NCBI GenBank assembly: GCA_003550275.1
Contig: QXCW01000002.1
Span: 1,364,001 to 1,428,000, forward strand
Origin: Flavobacteriaceae bacterium MAR_2010_72
GTDB taxonomy: Bacteria; Bacteroidota; Bacteroidia; Flavobacteriales; Flavobacteriaceae
DNA: 64,000 nt
Reading direction: 5' to 3'
The notes beneath the pieces were generated by a model. That model did no database searches. It saw only the letters and a program-made list of their open reading frames with translations, and was not told where the DNA came from. Below are positions 8,848 through 16,027 of the stretch, in pieces; the first letter of the stretch is position 1; each line of letters begins with the position of its first letter. The translations under genes and the position numbers were made by a program.

Positions 8848-8869
8848 AGTTTTGAAGATTTTAAATTTG

Positions 8870-8943
8870 TAGCGAGAACGAGATTTGAACTCGTGACCTC
8901 CGGGTTATGAATCCGACGCTCTAACCGACTGAGCTACCTCGCC
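8870..8943 (-). tRNA. tRNA-Met (anticodon CAT)
   Basis: The minus strand folds into a standard cloverleaf of 74 nt: acceptor GGCGAGG with TCTCGCT, D-arm GCTC/GAGC, anticodon loop TTCATAA with anticodon CAT, and T-arm ACGAG-TTCAAAT-CTCGT. The 3' CCA is not encoded, normal for Bacteroidetes. CAT could in principle be tRNA-Ile2 after lysidine modification, but the sequence looks like elongator Met. Its 3' half is the probable integration site of the element to the left. Confidence 0.93.
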
Positions 8944-8963
8944 ATGGATTTTTAATGCGGCTG

Positions 8964-8993
8964 CAAATATAAAAACAAAATCATAGACATCAA
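8964..8993 (-). promoter_or_regulatory. Promoter of tRNA-Met
   Basis: On the minus strand TTG (8991-8993) and TATATTTG (8964-8971) are separated by exactly 19 bp, the Bacteroidetes consensus. The -7 box lies about 20 bp before the mature tRNA 5' end. Confidence 0.75.
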
Positions 8994-9081
8994 ACATTAA
9001 ACTGCTAATTTATTTTTTGCCAAATAAGTTTTAATCTATCTAATTTAATGTATATATTGAGCAAGATAATTTATGTTACTT

Positions 9082-9474
9082 ATGGAAGATAAAGTTAAAT
9101 TTGAGATGGAGTTTCCAATCCATGCCTCACCACAATTATTGTTTCAATACATTTCAACGCCTTCTGGACTTTCAGAATGGTTTGCCGATAATGTGAATTC
9201 TCGCGGCGAAGTGTTTACCTTTATTTGGGACGGTAGTGAAGAACAAGCAAGGCTCTTGAGTAAAAAGTCGGGTGAACGTATCAAATTTAGATGGTTAAGT
9301 GATGAAGAGGATGAAGCCTCGTATTATTTCGAAATCCGTATCCAAGTTGACGAAATCACCAAGGATGTGTCCTTGATCGTTACCGATTTTATTGATGAAG
9401 ATGAAATAGAAGAAGCCAAAATGCTATGGGATAACCAAATTTCAGACTTAAAACAAGTTCTGGGTTCGGCCTAG
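9082..9474 (+). CDS. START-like (SRPBCC) domain protein
   Basis: About 130 residues. The pattern of an amphipathic first strand (KFEMEFPIHASPQLLFQYIS), then SGLSEWFADNV and a C-terminal long helix ending SDLKQVLGSA matches the single-domain START/AHSA1-like proteins that are universal in Bacteroidetes. These fold as a helix-grip cavity and probably bind a small hydrophobic ligand; none has a firm function. The second in-frame ATG (9082, MEDKVKFE) is preferred over 9073 because it fits the usual length. It is the first gene of core sequence right of the tRNA. A strong terminator follows 26 bp after the stop. Confidence 0.82.
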   Translation: MEDKVKFEMEFPIHASPQLLFQYISTPSGLSEWFADNVNSRGEVFTFIWDGSEEQARLLSKKSGERIKFRWLSDEEDEASYYFEIRIQVDEITKDVSLIVTDFIDEDEIEEAKMLWDNQISDLKQVLGSA

Positions 9475-9493
9475 CCAACCTGCAAATAAATGA

Positions 9494-9501
9494 TATCTTT
9501 G
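9494..9501 (+). promoter_or_regulatory. -7 box (TATCTTTG) of the class IV aminotransferase gene
   Basis: TATCTTTG matches TAnnTTTG and its last base is the first base of the terminator stem of the preceding gene. A transcript would start about 5 bp downstream, inside the hairpin, leaving a short leader before ATG 9529. No good TTG was found 19 bp upstream. Confidence 0.5.
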
Positions 9502-9528
9502 TCTCGATTAAACATCGAGACTTTTTTT
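9501..9528 (+). terminator. Intrinsic terminator after the START-like gene
   Basis: GTCTCGAT and ATCGAGAC make a perfect 8-bp stem with a TAAAC loop, followed by T7 (9522-9528). The T run touches the ATG of the next gene at 9529. Confidence 0.8.
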
Positions 9529-10377
9529 ATGCTGAATGTAAACGGAACACTAGTCAACTCGGCTACTGGACAACTCGCCATAGATAACCGTGGCTACGCC
9601 TTTGGGGATGCACTTTTTGAAACTCTAAAGGTCCTAGATAGTAAAATTTTGTTTTGGGAAGACCATTACTTCCGCCTTATGGCCTCTATGCGTATTCTAC
9701 GCATGGAAATTCCTATGAATTTCACGATGGAATATCTTGAACAGGAAATCCTAAAAACCATTGAAGTTAATGGTTTATCACAACAGGCGGCGCGGGTAAA
9801 ACTCACTGTCGATAGGGGAGAAGGCGGTAAATACATGCCTTTAAAGCAGGTGGTTAATTTTAGTATTGTGGCTGAAGCACTTGACACACAGTTGTATGCC
9901 ATCCCTGATGACTTTAAGTATACCGTAGACTTGTATAAGGACTATTTTGTGGCTCCAGGACTGCTGTCCACCCTTAAAACCAATAATAAGATCATTAATG
10001 TACTGGGGAGTATTTTTGCTGATGAAAACCGTTTGGATAATTGTTTATTGCTCAACACTAATAAGCAGGTGATAGAGGCTTTGAATGGAAACTTGTTTTT
10101 GGTTAAAGGACAAACCGTTAAAACACCGCCTTTAGAAGATGGCTGCTTAAAAGGCATTATGAGAAAACAGCTGATTGAATTCATCAATAAGGATGACAGT
10201 TTAGAATTGGAGGAAGCCTCAATTTCACCTTTTGAATTACAACAGGCCGACGAATTATTTATCACCAATGTCATTACAGGGCTACAACCCGTAACCAACT
10301 ATCGTAAAAAAATCTATGAGCAAAAAGTGGCAAGAGCCTTGCTGATTAAATTAAACGCTAAACTGCGCTTGTCTTAA
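9529..10377 (+). CDS. Class IV PLP-dependent aminotransferase (BCAT / aminodeoxychorismate lyase type)
   Basis: 282 residues from ATG 9529. The N-terminus MLNVNGTLVNS, the GYAFGDALFETLKV motif, the putative PLP lysine in ARVKLTVDRG and the C-terminal phosphate-binding region (ITNVITGLQPV) are typical of fold-type IV enzymes such as branched-chain aminotransferase and 4-amino-4-deoxychorismate lyase. Length and the absence of other amino-acid genes favour a PabC-like or D-amino-acid-type enzyme, but I cannot decide the substrate. The longer open frame from 9490 is rejected because its first codons overlap the promoter box and terminator hairpin. Convergent with the yqgE gene; the stops overlap by 4 bases. 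Confidence 0.87.
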   Translation: MLNVNGTLVNSATGQLAIDNRGYAFGDALFETLKVLDSKILFWEDHYFRLMASMRILRMEIPMNFTMEYLEQEILKTIEVNGLSQQAARVKLTVDRGEGGKYMPLKQVVNFSIVAEALDTQLYAIPDDFKYTVDLYKDYFVAPGLLSTLKTNNKIINVLGSIFADENRLDNCLLLNTNKQVIEALNGNLFLVKGQTVKTPPLEDGCLKGIMRKQLIEFINKDDSLELEEASISPFELQQADELFITNVITGLQPVTNYRKKIYEQKVARALLIKLNAKLRLS

Positions 10378-10934
10378 TTGTAACTTGGGTTTTCAGGGGC
10401 GTTGGACCAGATAGAATAGTCGCCTCCAAGCTCTAACATCTTTTCCTTCCAGAACAAGTGTTCAGATTTGCTAATGATATCGCTTTTATAGATGTTTTCA
10501 GAAACGATCCAAGAATTGAGTTCCAATTCCTTTTCTAATTGGTTGGGCTCCCAACCCGAGTACCCTAGGAAAAATCGGATTTCAGATTCGGTTACCCTAC
10601 CTTGATTGATAAGGTCTAATACCGTATCAAAATCCCCACCCCAATATATTCCTAAAGAAATTTCTATACTTTCAGGAATCAAATGAGGTACTTTGTGAAT
10701 GAAGTATAAATTATCCTGCTCCACCGGGCCACCATTATACACTTTAAATTGTGCCTCGGTAATAGGTACAAGGTCGGTAAGGGTATAGTCCAAAGGTTTG
10801 TTAAGTATAAAACCAATAGAGCCTTCAGCGGTATAATCAGCTAATAAAATAATGGATCTGTTGAAAGACATATCACCAATTATGGAGGGTTCGGCTATAA
10901 GTAAATGTCCCTTATTTGGCTTTGAGGTAATCAT
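10374..10934 (-). CDS. YqgE/AlgH family protein
   Basis: 186 residues, the usual size. The N-terminal motif KGHLLIAEPSIIGDMSFNRSIILLADYTAEGSIGFILNKPL is characteristic of the YqgE/AlgH (UPF0301) family, and YNGGPVEQDNLYFIHK is the second signature. The biochemical role is unsettled; in Pseudomonas AlgH affects alginate regulation, and links to methylglyoxal or redox signalling have been proposed. Here it stands alone, convergent with the aminotransferase and upstream of the HU terminator on the same strand. Confidence 0.92.
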   Translation of the reverse strand: MITSKPNKGHLLIAEPSIIGDMSFNRSIILLADYTAEGSIGFILNKPLDYTLTDLVPITEAQFKVYNGGPVEQDNLYFIHKVPHLIPESIEISLGIYWGGDFDTVLDLINQGRVTESEIRFFLGYSGWEPNQLEKELELNSWIVSENIYKSDIISKSEHLFWKEKMLELGGDYSIWSNAPENPSYN

Positions 10935-10991
10935 AATTACAATGATTTTGAACTAAATCTAAAACATTTTATTCTAAAAACCAACAATTTT

Positions 10992-11022
10992 AAAAAATAA
11001 AAAGCCTGCATTTTCGCAGGCC
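10992..11022 (-). terminator. Intrinsic terminator of the HU gene
   Basis: GCCTGC (11004-11009) pairs with GCAGGC (11016-11021); on the minus strand the stem is followed by a T-rich run (10992-11003). It lies 25 bp after the HU stop codon. Confidence 0.8.
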
Positions 11023-11046
11023 TTTCCTATAAATTTTTAAATACTA

Positions 11047-11319
11047 CTAGTTTACAGCACTACTTAAATCTGATCCAGCTTTAAACTTTACTACGTTTTT
11101 TGCTTTGATTTTTATTGCTTTACCAGTTTGTGGGTTTCTTCCTTCTCTCGCAGCTCTTCTAGACACTGACCAAGAACCAAAACCTACTAAAGATACGCGT
11201 TTTCCTTTTTGTAATGCACCTTCGATATCGATTAATAATGAATCTAAAGCTTTTTTAGCAGCTGCTTTAGTAATTCCAGCATTTTCTGCCATGCCATTGA
11301 TTAAATCTGTTTTGTTCAT
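11047..11319 (-). CDS. hup: HU family DNA-binding protein
   Basis: 90 residues with the complete HU/IHF fold: dimerising helices (MNKTDLINGMAENAGITKAAAKKALDSL), the beta-arm GRNPQTGKAIKIKAKNVVKFKAG with the intercalating Asn-Pro, and a short C-terminal helix. It is a nucleoid protein that bends and compacts DNA without strong sequence preference. It is a single-gene unit with its own consensus promoter, an inverted repeat across that promoter, and a terminator. The ATG is fixed by the conserved N-terminus. Confidence 0.96.
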   Translation of the reverse strand: MNKTDLINGMAENAGITKAAAKKALDSLLIDIEGALQKGKRVSLVGFGSWSVSRRAAREGRNPQTGKAIKIKAKNVVKFKAGSDLSSAVN

Positions 11320-11361
11320 AAAATTTAATTTAAATGATTAATAAATAGTTGGGCTTTTAAA

Positions 11362-11398
11362 CCGTATACAAATTTATACGGATAATCGGTTCATGCAA
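11362..11398 (-). promoter_or_regulatory. HU promoter with an inverted repeat across the -7 box
   Basis: Minus strand: TTG (11396-11398), 19 bp, TAAATTTG (11369-11376), an exact Bacteroidetes promoter. The -7 box is in the centre of an inverted repeat CCGTATA/TATACGG (11362-11368 with 11375-11381), a good candidate operator. Confidence 0.75.
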
Positions 11399-11502
11399 GT
11401 AATAGCAAGGGAAATACGGAGTTTTGTTGATAACTTGGGGGATTTGTTAATAAAGGGAATGTATTTCGTCGATGTTTTCAAAACACTACTGAAAACAAGG
11501 GC

Positions 11503-12453
11503 TTAGAGCAGTTTCGCATTGGCTTCAAACTGAAATCCGTTCAAAAGAGATTTGGTGTCCATTTTTCGTTTTCCTGGCAACTGCAATTCCAATACGTTTA
11601 TAAAACCATCTTTAACGGCTACAAATAACGAATGATCCTTAATTTGAATAGTGCCAGGTTTTAAATCATGAGGGGTTTCCACTTTTTCAATAGCAAATAA
11701 TTTGATGGTTAAAAGCTCATCACCATTTTTTAGATAGCACCAGGCTGAAGGAAATGGGTTAAGTCCTCGTATCTTATTATAAACTTGCTCAAGGGAGGTG
11801 TCCCATTCGATTTTACAATTCTCTTTATTGAGTTTATAGGCGGTTTTTAAATCGTCAGTTTGGGGTTGGATTTTGGTCGAAACTTCTCCATCTGCGATGC
11901 GTTTAACGGTTTTCAGTACAAGTGCACTACCTAAATGCATTAATTTATCGTGTAGGCTTCCTACCGTTTCTTCGGGTCCAATACGTGTTTCTTTTTGTAA
12001 AATAATGGCACCGGTATCAATTTTATCGTCAATAAAGAAGGTAGTTACGCCTGTGGAAGTTTCCCCATTGATGATGGCCCAGTGAATAGGGGCGGCACCT
12101 CGGTAATTGGGTAGCAAGGAGGCATGGAGGTTAAAAGTGCCATATTTGGGCATTTGCCAAACCACCTGCGGTAGCATCCTAAAGGCCACTACAATTTGAA
12201 GGTTAGCTTGTAGCGATTTCAACTCCTGAATAAAGTTCTCATCCTTTAGGTTAGTGGGCTGTAAGACTGTTAATCCCTTCGTCATGGCAAATTGTTTTAC
12301 CGCCGACTCCTGTAATTGACGTCCTCGACCGGCAGGTTTATCAGGAGCGGTAATAACGCCAACAATAGTATAATCATTATCAATAAGTGCTTTAAGGCTT
12401 TCAACCGCAAAATCTGGTGTGCCCATAAACACTATTCTTAAAGGGTCTCTCAT
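11503..12453 (-). CDS. fmt: Methionyl-tRNA formyltransferase
   Basis: 316 residues, full length. The N-terminal Rossmann-like formyltransferase domain shows MGTPDFAVESLKAL, the catalytic region NLHASLLPNYRGAAPIHWAI with the Asn-His-Asp environment, and the GVTTFFIDDKIDTGAI motif; the C-terminal OB-like domain recognises the initiator tRNA (LNPFPSAWCYL). It formylates Met-tRNA(fMet) with 10-formyl-THF to start protein synthesis. Its start overlaps the recQ stop by 4 bases, so recQ and fmt are co-transcribed and probably translationally coupled. Confidence 0.96.
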   Translation of the reverse strand: MRDPLRIVFMGTPDFAVESLKALIDNDYTIVGVITAPDKPAGRGRQLQESAVKQFAMTKGLTVLQPTNLKDENFIQELKSLQANLQIVVAFRMLPQVVWQMPKYGTFNLHASLLPNYRGAAPIHWAIINGETSTGVTTFFIDDKIDTGAIILQKETRIGPEETVGSLHDKLMHLGSALVLKTVKRIADGEVSTKIQPQTDDLKTAYKLNKENCKIEWDTSLEQVYNKIRGLNPFPSAWCYLKNGDELLTIKLFAIEKVETPHDLKPGTIQIKDHSLFVAVKDGFINVLELQLPGKRKMDTKSLLNGFQFEANAKLL

Positions 12454-14351
12454 GTGTATTTTATTTTATACAAATTTGTGGTTGTCAACTCAATAATATC
12501 ATGTTCAAGTAAGGTTTTTAAGACTTCCAAAATTACAGATTCCTCATGATTTAATTGACTTACCAAGTTTCGTGAAGATAGAGGTTTGCTTTCCAAAGCT
12601 AAAATAATATGGGTTTTTACAGTCTTAACATCTGGTTTTACCTGTTTTTTATTGGAAAGGCAAACCGAACATATCCCGCAATTGGTGCTTGTTCGTTCTC
12701 CAAAATAATCTAATAACTGACTGCTTTTACAACGACTATCGTTATCAACATAGTCAAGAACAGCTTGCAATTGCTGGGCTTTTAATTCATGTTGTTGCTC
12801 CACAATATTGGCAATACGGTTAATGGTTTTATCGTCTTCACGGGGTTGTAAAAAAGTGATTTCGGAGTCGGTATTCGAAAAACTAAAATCGACAATGTCG
12901 TCCTTTTCCAATCGGTTTAATGATGAAATAACTTCATTTTCTGCCATGCCCGTTTTTTTAGCAATGAGGGCAGTATCGATGTTTAACAAATGCTCAAAGA
13001 TACCTCCATAAGTTCTCAATAAGGTTTTAATCAAAAGTTCGAGATTTGGATAGGTTTCCAAATACGAAAACAGGGCAACATTACTCACCTTAAATTGTAA
13101 CTTGGTACTGTAATTGAACTGTTGCGATAATTTTAAGATACTTGTTCGGTCCAGTGTTTGTAAGGCATTGTAGGCGATTTTGCTATTGAATTGATAGGCA
13201 CTGCAAAACGCATTAAAATTGAACTGATGCGTGGTTAACTCCCCTTCACCATAAGATATCTGAAAATAATTACAGAGTTTACGATATATGGTTTTCAGGA
13301 CGTCTATTGTTGGAAGTGTTTTTAAAAACTGGTTCTTTAAGCTATCGGCATCAGACGCATTCTTTAAGATGACGGCATACGCATTTTCATTATTGCGTCC
13401 AGCACGTCCAGCTTCCTGATAATAACTTTCCAAGCTTTCGGGTAAATTGATGTGAATGATGGTCCTGACATCAGGTTTGTCAATACCCATACCAAAAGCC
13501 GTCGTTGCTACCATAACTTGTGTTTGGTTATTTAACCAGGATTGTAAACGCTCTTGTTTTTGTGCATTTGGGATGCCACCATGAAAAAAGGTACTCGAGA
13601 TTTTTTTGGCTTCAAGCTGTTTACTCATTTCTACTGAAGCTTTTCTGCTTCTCACATAAATAATGGAGGAGCCAGGATAGGCTTTTAGGATATGTTCAAC
13701 TTTATAGATTTTATCTTCGGTAGTTAGTACCTGATAGGCAATATTGGGCCGGTTAAAAGAGGCTTTAAAAAGTTTTGGTGCTATTAGGTCAAGGGATTGA
13801 ACAATATCATCAACAACATTGGCCTTTGCCGTTGCAGTAAGAGCAATGAGATTTACTGTGGGATGTAATTGTCTTAAGATGGCGATATGTTTATAGGCCG
13901 GTCTAAAATCATTTCCCCACTGCGAAATACAATGGGCTTCATCTACAGCTATTAAATTTACGGGCATTTGTTCTATTCGCTGTTGAACGATATCCTGCTG
14001 TAGCCGTTCTGGGGATAGATAAAGAAACTTATAGTTGCCATAGATGCAATTATCTAGAAGCGTATCCAATTCGGCATAACTAATGCCACTTGTGATAGCC
14101 ATGGCTTTAATGCCTTTTTGATTTAGGGTATTTACCTGGTCTTTCATCAAGGCTATCAATGGTGAAACCACAATACAAATACCATCTTTAATGAGTGCAG
14201 GAATTTGAAAACAAATACTTTTTCCTCCACCAGTTGGGAGCAGTGCAAAGGTATCCTCATTATCCAACACAGCGGTAATAATGTCTTCCTGTAAAGGTCT
14301 AAAGGAGGTATGATTCCAATAGCGTTCTAAAATCGAAAGCGGATGTGCCAT
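12450..14351 (-). CDS. recQ: ATP-dependent DNA helicase RecQ
   Basis: 633 residues. Superfamily 2 motifs are in order: Walker A TGGGKS (residues 40-45), DEAHC in VDEAHCISQWG, motif III TATA, and the helicase C domain with TTAFGMGIDKPDVR and QEAGRAGR. A RecQ C-terminal region follows with a zinc site (CKSSQLLDYFGE, CGICSVC) and a winged helix. No separate HRDC domain is evident, the short form common in Bacteroidetes. The enzyme unwinds DNA 3' to 5' in recombination and fork repair. It is distinct from the fusion helicase at the left edge. It starts 2 bp after the stop of the upstream AAA gene and overlaps fmt. Confidence 0.95.
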   Translation of the reverse strand: MAHPLSILERYWNHTSFRPLQEDIITAVLDNEDTFALLPTGGGKSICFQIPALIKDGICIVVSPLIALMKDQVNTLNQKGIKAMAITSGISYAELDTLLDNCIYGNYKFLYLSPERLQQDIVQQRIEQMPVNLIAVDEAHCISQWGNDFRPAYKHIAILRQLHPTVNLIALTATAKANVVDDIVQSLDLIAPKLFKASFNRPNIAYQVLTTEDKIYKVEHILKAYPGSSIIYVRSRKASVEMSKQLEAKKISSTFFHGGIPNAQKQERLQSWLNNQTQVMVATTAFGMGIDKPDVRTIIHINLPESLESYYQEAGRAGRNNENAYAVILKNASDADSLKNQFLKTLPTIDVLKTIYRKLCNYFQISYGEGELTTHQFNFNAFCSAYQFNSKIAYNALQTLDRTSILKLSQQFNYSTKLQFKVSNVALFSYLETYPNLELLIKTLLRTYGGIFEHLLNIDTALIAKKTGMAENEVISSLNRLEKDDIVDFSFSNTDSEITFLQPREDDKTINRIANIVEQQHELKAQQLQAVLDYVDNDSRCKSSQLLDYFGERTSTNCGICSVCLSNKKQVKPDVKTVKTHIILALESKPLSSRNLVSQLNHEESVILEVLKTLLEHDIIELTTTNLYKIKYT

Positions 14352-14353
14352 GG

Positions 14354-14893
14354 CTACAGATTTAAAACCTCTAAAATAAAATCGGTGCGACTTTCTATAC
14401 TTCCAAAAGGTACATCAATCAATTGATAATCAAATTGGTTGTAGGTCTTTAACAGGTGCTCATGTATGGCAATGGCCTGTTCAAAGTTTTCGTAGCGTTC
14501 GGCATCACTGGTAAAGATCTCTTGCCAAGGCGCCAATACAAATACGTGATCATAGCTATGGGCCTTGCAAGCTTCGTTAAAGGTAGAGGGGTATTGCAAA
14601 CTCACATAATCCATATAAGCTAGCACATCTGGAAGTCCACGATCTAAAAACACATGTTCGGCCTTTATTTCGCCTGCGGACTTAAACTGATTCAAACGAC
14701 CTTCCAGAAGCAATTCACTAAACAATAAGGGTTCAGTTAAAAACAATTGTTCAACACCTTTGGCACGAGCCTCGAGCGTGACTTGCCGTGATATTTCATC
14801 AAAACATACATGGCCACGTTTTTTAAGTTCGTTGATAAGGGAAGACTTTCCCGTTCCTGGCCCTCCAGTGATGACAATGCGTTTTGTGTTCAA
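14354..14893 (-). CDS. AAA-type ATP/GTP-binding protein
   Basis: About 180 residues if started at the TTG at 14893, just before KRIVITGGPGTGKSSLI. That P-loop, the following KKRGHVCFDEISRQV and the FLDRGLPDVLAYMDY motif fit the AAA_28 family of small kinase-like NTPases. The frame is open to an ATG at 14992, but that extension overlaps the start of the divergent DUF493 gene and its promoter and does not look like protein. Using TTG is a judgement; the stop is certain. Function is unknown, likely a nucleotide or coenzyme kinase. It lies 2 bp upstream of recQ. Confidence 0.78.
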   Translation of the reverse strand: MNTKRIVITGGPGTGKSSLINELKKRGHVCFDEISRQVTLEARAKGVEQLFLTEPLLFSELLLEGRLNQFKSAGEIKAEHVFLDRGLPDVLAYMDYVSLQYPSTFNEACKAHSYDHVFVLAPWQEIFTSDAERYENFEQAIAIHEHLLKTYNQFDYQLIDVPFGSIESRTDFILEVLNL

Positions 14894-14958
14894 ATTGGCA
14901 AGATTTTGGATGTAAAATTCGGAATTATATTCATGAATAAAAAATGTAAAGTAAAATG

Positions 14959-14966
14959 TATCTTTG
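14959..14966 (+). promoter_or_regulatory. -7 box (TATCTTTG) of the DUF493 gene
   Basis: TATCTTTG fits TAnnTTTG and lies 18 bp before the preferred ATG at 14985. Its position supports the shorter DUF493 start over 14964. Confidence 0.55.
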
Positions 14967-14984
14967 CAACAGACAAAACCACTT

Positions 14985-15278
14985 ATGAGCAATTCACAAC
15001 ATCCAGAAGAATTTTATAATAAATTAAGATCACAATTGTATGAAACGGCTAGCTGGCCATCAGAATACCTTTATAAATTTATTGTACCTACCAATAAGGA
15101 CAAGATTGAAAAAATAGAAGATCTTTTTAACAACGTTGGTGCCGTTATTAACACCAATGAATCAAAAACTGGTAAATACACTAGTGTTTCTATTAATGTA
15201 ACCATGGAAAACCCAGATGCCGTCATTTCAAAATATAAAGAAGTTGCACTCAAGGTTGAAGGTGTAATTTCTCTATAA
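14985..15278 (+). CDS. DUF493 family protein
   Basis: 97 residues from ATG 14985 (MSNSQHPEEFYNKLRSQL). The EFYNKLRSQLYETASWPSEYLYKFIV opening and the ferredoxin-like beta-alpha-beta pattern ending SKYKEVALKVEGVISL match the DUF493 (YbeD-like) family, small ACT-like regulatory domains found next to many lipid and lipoate genes. The exact function in Bacteroidetes is unknown. It is divergent from the AAA gene and probably shares a transcript with DUF4290 and murA downstream (gap 87 bp). Confidence 0.85.
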   Translation: MSNSQHPEEFYNKLRSQLYETASWPSEYLYKFIVPTNKDKIEKIEDLFNNVGAVINTNESKTGKYTSVSINVTMENPDAVISKYKEVALKVEGVISL

Positions 15279-15365
15279 AAATTCATCGTACTCACTATTT
15301 TTTTGTATTTTGCGCACATGCAGAAGTACTTCATGCACCATTTATAAATACTACACAAAACTTAC

Positions 15366-16019
15366 ATGTTAATAGACGATTTAGAATATAATACAGAGCG
15401 GGAACATTTAATTATACCCGAGTATGGCAGGCATTTACAGAAAATGATCAATTATGCCAAAGGCTTGCCTACAAAGGAAGAACGCAATAAAGTAGCAAAA
15501 GCCATTATTTCGGTGATGGGGAATCTTCAGCCACACTTAAGGGACGTTCCAGACTTTCAGCATAAACTTTGGGACCAGCTATTTATTATAGCCGATTTTG
15601 AGTTAGATGCCGATTCTCCTTATGAAAAACCATCTCGAGAAGAGTTGCAGGCAAGACCAGAACCTTTGAAATATCCCCAAAATCACCCGAAGTATCGTTT
15701 TTATGGGAATAACATCAAAACGATGATCGATGTGGCTAATACATGGGAAGAAGGGGAGCTTAAAGATGCTTTGATCTTTACCATTGCTAACCACATGAAA
15801 AAGTGTTTTTTAAATTGGAATAAGGACACTGTAGAAGACGATGTCATTTTCAACCATCTACGAGAGCTCTCGGGTGGAAAAATTGATTTGAAAGGCAATG
15901 ATGAAGATTTAACCGATGCTACCAGTTTAATGCGGAGTAAAAAGAAGCATAGTTCTGGAGGAAGTTCCAACAAAAAAACCCACCACAAAAAAAGCAACCG
16001 TAATCGTAAACGCTACTAA
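15366..16019 (+). CDS. DUF4290 family protein
   Basis: 217 residues. The segment DLEYNTEREHLIIPEYGRHLQKMINYAKGLPTKEERNKVA is typical of DUF4290, a family restricted to Bacteroidetes and usually found directly upstream of murA, as here (8 bp gap). The C-terminus is a Lys/Ser/His-rich tail (KKKHSSGGSSNKKTHHKK), possibly nucleic-acid or surface interacting. No membrane segment. The strict linkage to murA suggests a cell-envelope connection, but this is inference. Confidence 0.88.
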   Translation: MLIDDLEYNTEREHLIIPEYGRHLQKMINYAKGLPTKEERNKVAKAIISVMGNLQPHLRDVPDFQHKLWDQLFIIADFELDADSPYEKPSREELQARPEPLKYPQNHPKYRFYGNNIKTMIDVANTWEEGELKDALIFTIANHMKKCFLNWNKDTVEDDVIFNHLRELSGGKIDLKGNDEDLTDATSLMRSKKKHSSGGSSNKKTHHKKSNRNRKRY

Positions 16020-16027
16020 ATTTTTTC

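Larger units (their letters stand above)
1..8870. mobile_element. Integrative element (right part) inserted at tRNA-Met
   Basis: A tyrosine integrase gene reads away from the 3' end of a tRNA-Met gene, with the start region of the integrase less than 160 bp from the tRNA. This is the classic layout of an integrative element that uses the tRNA 3' end as its attachment site. The cargo (helicase, umuDC, SRAP, small unknown genes) is accessory in type, while everything right of the tRNA is core. I looked for a second copy of the tRNA 3' end between 1 and 8800 and saw none, so the left junction is outside the window. The element nature is inference from layout; the components are seen directly. 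Confidence 0.72.

Noticed and set aside
14894-14992. N-terminal extension of the AAA gene
   Set aside because: It overlaps the DUF493 start and promoter and does not look like protein.
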